The notes below the pieces were generated by a model. That model saw only the letters and a list, made by a program, of their open reading frames with translations, searched no databases and was not told the origin of the DNA. From Candidatus Melainabacteria bacterium (GTDB lineage: Bacteria; Cyanobacteriota; Vampirovibrionia; Obscuribacterales; Obscuribacteraceae), in assembly GCA_016699165.1 (NCBI GenBank), contig CP064963.1:1674001-1738000 (forward strand): a DNA stretch of 64,000 bases, in the 5' to 3' direction. Below, piece after piece: positions 57,760 to 64,000 of this stretch. The number at the start of each line of letters is the position of its first letter. Within the stretch, counting starts at the first letter, position 1. The position numbers were made by a program, and so were the translations under genes.

Positions 57760-59229
57760 ATGAGTCAAGACTTCCTTCTTCCCGACCTTGGCGAAGGCAT
57801 TCACGAAGCTGAAATCATCGCCATCAAAGTAAAAGTCGGTCAGAGCGTAAAAGAAGACGACATTCTTTTTGAAGTAGAAACAGATAAAGCGGTGGTAGAA
57901 GTTCCTTCTCCATTCACTGGTACTGTCGAAGCCATCCATGTCAAAGAAGGCGAAACGGCAAAGACAGGCTGCAACATGATCACTATTGGCTCTGGCTCTG
58001 GTGACGCGAAAGCTCCAGCCAAAGAAGAAAAGAAAGCCGAAAAGGTTGCGGATACAAAAACTCAAATACTAACTCCAGTTGGCAAAGCAAGCGAAGCAAA
58101 TGGTGGCAATGGCAAAACTGCTCCAGCTCCAACTGCAGCTCCTGCTCAAACTGCGGCTAACAGTCAGTCACCAGCACATCACGTCAATCGCGATATTCCA
58201 GTGCCTGCAGCTCCAGCTGTTCGTGCTCTTGCTCGCGAATTAAAAGTAGACTTGTACGATGTGCGACCATCGGGTCCACACGGACGGGTGATGAAAGAAG
58301 ACGTCAGATCATATGCAGCTGGTGCGCTTGAAAGTCGAGTTGGATCGGGTTCGGGATCAGGATCAAGTTCAGCAGTAGCAACAAGCTTGCGTCCTGCTCA
58401 ACCTGCAATCAGTCTTCATGACAAATATGGCGGTGGCGACGACAAAGCAGATAAAACATCTGGCGGAAGCTCGATGCCATCAATGCAAAGCACTCCAAGC
58501 AATTTGCCAGACTTCTCCAAACAAGGCGAAGTCGAGCGAGTTCCACTTCGCTCTATCAGAAAGAAAATTGCTCAAGCGATGATGAAATCGTGGACCACAA
58601 TTCCACATGTCACCACATTTGATGAAGCTGATATCACCGGTTTGAATGCAACTCTAAAATCGGCCGAGAAAAGTTTCGCCGAAAAAACAGGTTCACGCCT
58701 TACTCTCACTGCTGTGGTAATCAAAGCTGTTGTCAGTGCGTTGCAAAAATATCCACAGTTCAACTCAAGTCTTGATGATGAAAAGTCCGAAATAATTTTC
58801 AAAAAATACTACAACATAGGTATTGCAGTAGCGACTGAAAAAGGCTTGATTGTGCCTGTTATCCACAACGCCGATCAAAAATCACTCACTCAAATAGCAA
58901 TCGAGTTGCAAGACATTGCAAACAAAACTCGCGCTGGAAAAGTCGAGCTTGAAAAATTGCAAGGTGGCACATTCACTATCACCAATATTGGTGCCATCGG
59001 CGGAACCAACATGTCACCCATGATTAACCACCCTGAATGCGCAATTCTAGGAATGGCTCGTGGTGCCGATAAGCCCATTGTCAGAAACGGCAATATCGAG
59101 ATTGGAACAATTTTGCCACTTGCTCTATCGTTCGATCACAGACTGGCAGATGGTGCCGAAGCTGCGTATTTCGTTCGTCACATCATCAATCATTTAGAGC
59201 ACCCACTCAACTTCATTTTGGAGAACTAG
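57760..59229 (+). CDS. pdhC: Dihydrolipoamide acetyltransferase (E2)
   Basis: 489 residues. One lipoyl domain (1-80, lipoylated Lys43 in ETDKAVVEV), an Ala/Pro-rich linker, a peripheral subunit-binding domain (about 150-188, PAVRALARELKVDLYDV), a Ser/Gly-rich linker, and the acetyltransferase core with SFDHRLADGAEAA (catalytic His). It forms the complex scaffold and transfers acetyl to CoA. Confidence 0.95.
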   Translation: MSQDFLLPDLGEGIHEAEIIAIKVKVGQSVKEDDILFEVETDKAVVEVPSPFTGTVEAIHVKEGETAKTGCNMITIGSGSGDAKAPAKEEKKAEKVADTKTQILTPVGKASEANGGNGKTAPAPTAAPAQTAANSQSPAHHVNRDIPVPAAPAVRALARELKVDLYDVRPSGPHGRVMKEDVRSYAAGALESRVGSGSGSGSSSAVATSLRPAQPAISLHDKYGGGDDKADKTSGGSSMPSMQSTPSNLPDFSKQGEVERVPLRSIRKKIAQAMMKSWTTIPHVTTFDEADITGLNATLKSAEKSFAEKTGSRLTLTAVVIKAVVSALQKYPQFNSSLDDEKSEIIFKKYYNIGIAVATEKGLIVPVIHNADQKSLTQIAIELQDIANKTRAGKVELEKLQGGTFTITNIGAIGGTNMSPMINHPECAILGMARGADKPIVRNGNIEIGTILPLALSFDHRLADGAEAAYFVRHIINHLEHPLNFILEN

Positions 59230-59232
59230 AAA

Positions 59233-60684
59233 ATGGTAGTAGGAGAAATGGTCGAACAAGTCGACCTGGTTGTTGTAGGCGGCGGACCTGGCGGTTATAC
59301 AGCGGCGCTGCGCGCAGCTGAGCTTGGTATCAAAACCATGATGATAGACGAGCAACCAAGACCAGGCGGCGTCTGCTTGAACATGGGTTGTATCCCGTCG
59401 AAGGCTTTGCTTCACGCAGCTGAAGTGATAGAACTTGCCCGTCATGCAAAAAAAATCGGTATTGAATTTGGCGATCCCAAAATAAATGTCAAAGAGCTTG
59501 TCGCCTGGAAAGACGACGTACTAGAAAAATTGTCGCAAGGCATCGTTGGCATGTGCAAATCAGCTAAAGTAGATCGACTAATTGGTCGGGCTAACTTTGC
59601 AGATTCACGCTCGCTGCGCGTTGAGCGCGAAGGCGAATCGGCAGTGCGCGTCAAATTCAAGCACGCAATTCTAGCTACTGGCTCAAGCCCAACCAAGCTG
59701 CCCATGCTATTCGCGAACAAAGACGACATGAACAGCGATTTGGTCATGGACTCAACTTCTGCATTAAAAGTAGATGGCGTGCCAAAGAAATTACTCGTGG
59801 TCGGCGGCGGTTACATAGGTCTTGAACTTGGATCTGTTTATGCAGCACTTGGCTCTGAAGTCACAGTTGTTGAAATGACAGATGGTCTTTTGCCTGGTTG
59901 TGACCGCGACTTAGTCCGTCCACTCCAGACTAAACTAGCCACTACTTTCAAGAATATTTTTCTTGATACCAAAGTGCAAAGCCTTGAAGTAAAAGACAAA
60001 GCAGTGCACGCAAAATTTGGACCACCTGAAGGAAACAAAGATATTCCAACTTCCATGGAATTCGACAAAGTGTTGATTTCAGTTGGTCGCAGACCAAATT
60101 CAGAAGGTGTTGGACTGGAAAACACCGAAGTCGAAATCGACAAACAAGGATTTGTTGTTATCGACGAACATTGCAGAACTACAGATAAAAGAATATTGGC
60201 TATAGGCGATGTGTCTGGGCAACCAATGCTTGCTCACCGCGCCATTAGACAAGCTTTTATCGCAGCAGAAGTGCTTGCTGGTAAATCATCGCAATTCGAT
60301 AATCGTGCGATTCCAGCTGTTGTATTTACTGAGCCTGAAATTGCATGGTGTGGAATTACAGAAACAGAAGCCAAAGAAAAAGGCGTCAAAGTTGTTGCAG
60401 CGCGCTTCCCCTGGTCAGCCTCGGGACGAGCAATGACTATTGCCGATACCAATGGCAGCACCAAAGTAATTTACGACCCCGAATCGCATCGCGTTTTAGG
60501 TGTAGGTATCGTTGGTCCCCGCGCAGGCGATCTCATTGCCGAAGCAGTACTTGCAATGGAAATGGGAGCTTGTCTTGAAGATTTGGCAGCAACTATTCAC
60601 GCTCACCCAACTCTTTCTGAAACAATTAACGAAGCGGCTCTTACTGCCCTTGCTCGCATCGAGCGTCAGGCAGTCAAAGTCTAA
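59233..60684 (+). CDS. lpdA: Dihydrolipoyl dehydrogenase (E3)
   Basis: 483 residues. FAD motif VVGGGPGGYTAA, redox disulfide in GGVCLNMGCIPSK (Cys48-Cys53), NAD domain VVGGGYIGLELG, and the dimer His-Glu pair in HAHPTLSE. GTAGGAGAA precedes a second ATG at 59248, so that is an equally good start, giving MVEQVDLVVVGGG. Last gene of the pdh operon. Confidence 0.96.
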   Translation: MVVGEMVEQVDLVVVGGGPGGYTAALRAAELGIKTMMIDEQPRPGGVCLNMGCIPSKALLHAAEVIELARHAKKIGIEFGDPKINVKELVAWKDDVLEKLSQGIVGMCKSAKVDRLIGRANFADSRSLRVEREGESAVRVKFKHAILATGSSPTKLPMLFANKDDMNSDLVMDSTSALKVDGVPKKLLVVGGGYIGLELGSVYAALGSEVTVVEMTDGLLPGCDRDLVRPLQTKLATTFKNIFLDTKVQSLEVKDKAVHAKFGPPEGNKDIPTSMEFDKVLISVGRRPNSEGVGLENTEVEIDKQGFVVIDEHCRTTDKRILAIGDVSGQPMLAHRAIRQAFIAAEVLAGKSSQFDNRAIPAVVFTEPEIAWCGITETEAKEKGVKVVAARFPWSASGRAMTIADTNGSTKVIYDPESHRVLGVGIVGPRAGDLIAEAVLAMEMGACLEDLAATIHAHPTLSETINEAALTALARIERQAVKV

Positions 60685-60738
60685 ATCTCACAATAAAAGA
60701 CGATTTACGAAATGCAAATCACATGTCTTAAAAAACAC

Positions 60739-60767
60739 TTTCGCGGAGCGCTTAGCGCTCCGCGAAA
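60739..60767 (-). terminator. Strong hairpin terminator between lpdA and rlmN
   Basis: TTTCGCGGAGCGC-TTA-GCGCTCCGCGAAA: 13-bp perfect stem with a 3-nt loop, GC-rich. Read on the minus strand it is followed by GTGTTTTTT, a good U-run, so it terminates rlmN; it probably also blocks lpdA transcripts. Confidence 0.85.
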
Positions 60768-60817
60768 CCAAAAAAATTCTCTGTTCAGTCAACTTAATCG
60801 AATCGAATTAAAGCCAA

Positions 60818-61891
60818 TTATTTGCCGTAAGCGTTATGCAACTGACCGCAAGCGGCATTGATATCGGTGCCGCGCTCTAAGCGAATAGTGACTGTTTTGC
60901 CGCTGCGCGAAGCGAGGTTTGCGAAGCGTCTTTGTACATCAATAGAAGGGCGGTCGTAATAGGCCACGCCTGATTCGTCGAATGTCGGATTATAGGGAAT
61001 GAGATTGATATTGCAATTGATGTCGCGCACAAGTTCTGCTAATTCGCGTGCCTGATCGGCACTGTCGGTGACACCAGCTAAAAGAACATATTCGATAGTA
61101 ATTCTGCGATTAGAAACAGATTGATATTCACGCAGCGACTCCATCAATTCAGCAATCGGATACTGTTTTGTGATAGGAACTACTTCTTCGCGAGTCATCG
61201 TATCTGGTGCGTGGAGCGACAATGCAAGGGTGACAGGAATTTTTTCTTTAGCAAGACGACGAATGCCAGGAATTATTCCAGAAGTAGAAACTGTGATGTG
61301 ACGACCGCCAATTCCAACTTGTTCGATTAATTTGTGAATTGACTCAATAACATTTTCTGTATTTAAAAGTGGCTCGCCCTGCCCCATGTAGACCACATTG
61401 CCTACGCGCTTGCCTGATTCTCTTTGAATAGACATGACCTGGTCGACAATTTCGGTACTGGATAAATTGCGCTTAAATCCTAAATATCCTGTGGCACAAA
61501 ACGAACATCCAACCGCGCATCCGACTTGACTGGACACACAGGCAGAAAGCGAGTCGCGGTCTTGAAAAGTCATGAGGACCGACTCTACTAATTTTTTGTC
61601 TGGAAGCGCAAAAAGATACTTGCGGGTGCCGTCTTTGCTCACTTCCAGGTGCTTTTGCTCAAGACTACCAATTTTGGCGCGCTCAGCCAACTTTAAACGT
61701 AAATCAGCTCCCAGATCGGTCATTTGCTCAAAAGACCCAGCCCACTTGGAATAAATCCATGTATGTAGCTGTTTGGCTCGGAACTTAGGCAGACCCATCT
61801 CTTTAACGAACGCCTCTAACTCTGCCAGGGAAAGTCCCGACAGGGCTAGCTTTTCAGACTTGGGCGATTGAGAAATTTTGTTGCCTTCCAT
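60818..61891 (-). CDS. rlmN: 23S rRNA (adenine2503-C2)-methyltransferase RlmN
   Basis: 357 residues. Radical SAM enzyme methylating A2503 of 23S rRNA (and tRNA A37). Cluster Cys125-x3-Cys129-x2-Cys132 (CAVGCSFC), methyl-carrier Cys348 in INAACGQLH near the end, and typical YMGQGEPLLN. Divergent from secA (97 bp between starts). Confidence 0.97.
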   Translation of the reverse strand: MEGNKISQSPKSEKLALSGLSLAELEAFVKEMGLPKFRAKQLHTWIYSKWAGSFEQMTDLGADLRLKLAERAKIGSLEQKHLEVSKDGTRKYLFALPDKKLVESVLMTFQDRDSLSACVSSQVGCAVGCSFCATGYLGFKRNLSSTEIVDQVMSIQRESGKRVGNVVYMGQGEPLLNTENVIESIHKLIEQVGIGGRHITVSTSGIIPGIRRLAKEKIPVTLALSLHAPDTMTREEVVPITKQYPIAELMESLREYQSVSNRRITIEYVLLAGVTDSADQARELAELVRDINCNINLIPYNPTFDESGVAYYDRPSIDVQRRFANLASRSGKTVTIRLERGTDINAACGQLHNAYGK

Positions 61892-61988
61892 TGCAAAGAA
61901 CCGCGTTTCTTACCAGATTACCAGGTAACATGGATAGTTTAGCGGTATTATATATTTCCGCAAATATTACCTTTTAAGGGGCTTTTAG

Positions 61989-64000
61989 ATGTCTGACTGG
62001 GATGAGACTTTTCGCAACTTCGTCAAAGGAGTTTTCGGAGATACCAATGAGCGCAAGGTTCAGCGGTTGCAAAGCTATGTTACCAAAACAAACTCATTCG
62101 AAGATCAGATGTCCAAACTGTCCGACGACGAGCTTCGCGGCAAAACGGCTGAATTCAAGAAAAGAATCGACGACGCTCTAAAAAACGTTCCTGACACAAG
62201 ACTGATTCCAGAAGACGTGCCCAAAATGCCCGGTCAACTGCGCACTCAAAAAGACAAAGTGCTTGGCGAAGTCTTAGAAGAATTACTGCCTGAAGCATTC
62301 GCCACTGTGCGCGAAGCCGGAAAACGCGTGTTGAACATGCGCCATTTCGACGTTCAGATTTTGGGTGGTGCGGCATTGCACTTCAACAAAATTGCTGAGA
62401 TGCGCACTGGTGAAGGTAAAACGCTGGTCGCCACTTTGCCTGTTTACTTAAACGCTTTGGCTGGACGCGGCGCTCACGTAGTTACGGTCAACGACTACCT
62501 GGCTCGTCGTGACGCTGAGTGGATGGGTCAGCTTTATAAATTTTTAGGACTTACGGTGGGACTGGTTTATTCACACCAACCCGATTGGGAAAAGTCCGAA
62601 GCTTACAGATGCGATATCACATATGGTACCAACCACGAATATGGTTTTGACTATCTTCGCGACAACATGCGCACAGATATCAACGACCTTGTGCAACGTC
62701 CTTATTTCTTTGGCATCGTGGACGAAGTCGATAACATCTTAATCGACGAAGCCAGAACTCCACTTATCATCTCGGGTGCACCAGCTGAATCATTCACCGA
62801 AGTCTATAAGAAAATGGCACAGATAGCGCCTCTTCTTGAGCGCGCTGCCGATAAAGAAGCAGAAGATGCAGATTATTGGGTAGACGAAAAACAAAAATCT
62901 GTTCTTATTACAGAGCGCGGTGTAATCAACGCCGAGAAATTGCTTGGTGTCAAAGACCTGTTCGACATGCACTTCAACCTCCACCACCATTTGGTGCAGT
63001 CGCTCAAAGCAAAAGAATTATTCAAACTAGATTCTGAATACGTTATTCGTCCAAACGAAGACGGCGTGCCAGAAATCACCATCGTAGACGAATTCACCGG
63101 TCGTATGATGGTTGGTCGTCGCTGGTCAGAAGGTCTGCACCAGGCGGTTGAAGCCAAAGAAAACGTGCCGATTCAAGAAGAGACGATGACTTTTGCGTCA
63201 ATCACTTATCAAAATCTATTTCGTTTATATCCCAAGCTTGCCGGTATGACCGGTACAGCGATGACCGAAGCGCCTGAGTTTCAAAAAATCTACAACTTAG
63301 AAGTTATTGCCATTCCCACAAATCGCAACGCTCAGCGTATCGACAATGCCGACATCATCTACAAAACAGAGATGCAAAAATATTATTCTGTTGTAGAAGA
63401 AATCATTGATATGCACTTATTGGGACGTCCTGTCCTTGTAGGTACAGTCAGTATCGAGCGCTCAGAGTTATTGAGTGAGCTTTTGTCCAAGCCACAACGT
63501 ATGAATGAATACTTGCTGCGCAAGATTCACAAAATGGCAGACTATATCAAAAAACATAATATTGATTCGCAGCCAATTAAAGAACTAAAAAAAATAATGG
63601 AGCGTCCAGGCGCTATTGAAGCCGAAAAGCTCGATGAAGTTGTTCGTCAAATAGATCGCGAACACGGCAAAAAACATGCTGAATTAATTGAGCGTTTGTT
63701 TTCTATCAACTCGACTGCGCGCGCTATTTCAGCCATTCGCAATGGCATTCCACATAATGTTCTTAACGCCAAGCACCACGAAAGAGAAGCTTCAATCGTT
63801 GCTCAGGCTGGACGAAAAGGTGCAGTGACAGTTGCCACCAACATGGCTGGTCGCGGTACAGACATTTTGCTTGGTGGTAACGCCGAGTTTCTTGCCAAAG
63901 AACAAATCAAAAAAGATTACGAAAAAGAGCATGGCAAAGACGCAGAGCCCATCGACTTTGAAGAGCCCGAGTATCAAGCCATGCTTAAAGAGCTAACTAA
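61989..64000 (+). CDS. secA: Protein translocase subunit SecA (partial, runs off window)
   Basis: Start ATG at 61989, with AAGGGG 8 bases upstream; the 670 visible codons are open to the window edge. SecA is the ATPase driving preprotein export through SecYEG. Walker [15 protein letters not shown] (about 138-151), [14 protein letters not shown] (about 245), preprotein-binding domain, and the NBD2 motif [10 protein letters not shown]. Odd feature: between [12 protein letters not shown] and [14 protein letters not shown] there are about 83 residues (codons 501-583) that E. coli SecA does not have, rich in helix-forming residues ([26 protein letters not shown]). This is in frame, so it is a real insertion and not a frameshift. 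Confidence 0.95.
   Translation, partial: MSDWDETFRNFVKGVFGDTNERKVQRLQSYVTKTNSFEDQMSKLSDDELRGKTAEFKKRIDDALKNVPDTRLIPEDVPKMPGQLRTQKDKVLGEVLEELLPEAFATVREAGKRVLNMRHFDVQILGGAALHFNKIAEMRTGEGKTLVATLPVYLNALAGRGAHVVTVNDYLARRDAEWMGQLYKFLGLTVGLVYSHQPDWEKSEAYRCDITYGTNHEYGFDYLRDNMRTDINDLVQRPYFFGIVDEVDNILIDEARTPLIISGAPAESFTEVYKKMAQIAPLLERAADKEAEDADYWVDEKQKSVLITERGVINAEKLLGVKDLFDMHFNLHHHLVQSLKAKELFKLDSEYVIRPNEDGVPEITIVDEFTGRMMVGRRWSEGLHQAVEAKENVPIQEETMTFASITYQNLFRLYPKLAGMTGTAMTEAPEFQKIYNLEVIAIPTNRNAQRIDNADIIYKTEMQKYYSVVEEIIDMHLLGRPVLVGTVSIERSELLSELLSKPQRMNEYLLRKIHKMADYIKKHNIDSQPIKELKKIMERPGAIEAEKLDEVVRQIDREHGKKHAELIERLFSINSTARAISAIRNGIPHNVLNAKHHEREASIVAQAGRKGAVTVATNMAGRGTDILLGGNAEFLAKEQIKKDYEKEHGKDAEPIDFEEPEYQAMLKELT

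Overview
The window is a dense, mostly housekeeping stretch of a bacterial chromosome with short intergenic gaps and operons on both strands. Several traits point to a non-photosynthetic relative of the cyanobacteria (Vampirovibrionia/Melainabacteria, Obscuribacter-like). The F1 beta and epsilon genes (atpD, atpC) form their own cluster, as in cyanobacteria. There are three Hanks-type kinases or kinase-like genes, many TPR proteins, a caspase-like protease, and a secreted protein with FGxTY/RLDRLE-type repeats. This placement is inference from gene content; no 16S gene is present.

Layout. 1-3018 (minus): cystathionine beta-synthase, cystathionine gamma-lyase/synthase and a PstS-like phosphate-binding lipoprotein cut by the window edge. 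3075-9379 (plus): methylmalonyl-CoA mutase large subunit, GT2 glycosyltransferase, SDR epimerase, secreted caspase-like protein, OmpR-type response regulator and a small orphan protein. 9451-9540: a perfect 23-bp inverted repeat and a hairpin where transcription converges. 9573-12101 (minus): gyrA. 12298-13800 (plus): lysS. 13822-16222 (minus): K+ channel, DUF1292-like protein and atypical kinase. 16400-19037 (plus): atpD, a ClpP-like protease with a basic tail, atpC. 19041-23158 (minus): YcxB-like membrane protein, PknB-type kinase, DUF2233 protein. 23386-26509 (plus): TPR protein and a long disordered protein. 26526-30667 (minus): large TPR protein and hutH. 30977-36805 (plus): repeat protein, SDR, small protein, kinase with LRR-like ectodomain, and a decayed copy of that ectodomain. 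36808-39532 (minus): lnt and recA. 39985-43103 (plus): Crp/Fnr regulator, thioredoxin-like protein, VOC protein and a TPR/TonB-C protein. 43295-44869: an insertion sequence with doubled end repeats and a broken transposase. 45046-53174 (minus): addA, addB, tRNA-Arg(CCG), secreted lipase-like hydrolase. 53319-54572 (plus): MGDG-synthase-like glycosyltransferase. 54583-55476 (minus): lipA, divergent from pdhA-pdhB-pdhC-lpdA (55595-60684). 60818-61891 (minus): rlmN. 61989 to the end (plus): secA, partial.

Functional links. LipA makes the lipoyl cofactor that the adjacent pyruvate dehydrogenase E2 needs. RecA and AddAB together support double-strand-break repair. CBS and the gamma-lyase form a reverse transsulfuration pair. 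Lnt matures lipoproteins such as the PstS-like protein, and SecA exports the many signal-peptide proteins here.

The least ordinary observations are: the triad-intact ClpP paralogue with a histone-like tail between atpD and atpC; a kinase with HGD/DCG in place of HRD/DFG, co-transcribed with a K+ channel; an insertion of about 83 residues inside SecA NBD2; an lnt frame with no usual start codon at its natural beginning; Gln at the quinolone-determining Ser position of GyrA; and the tandemly doubled ends of the insertion sequence.
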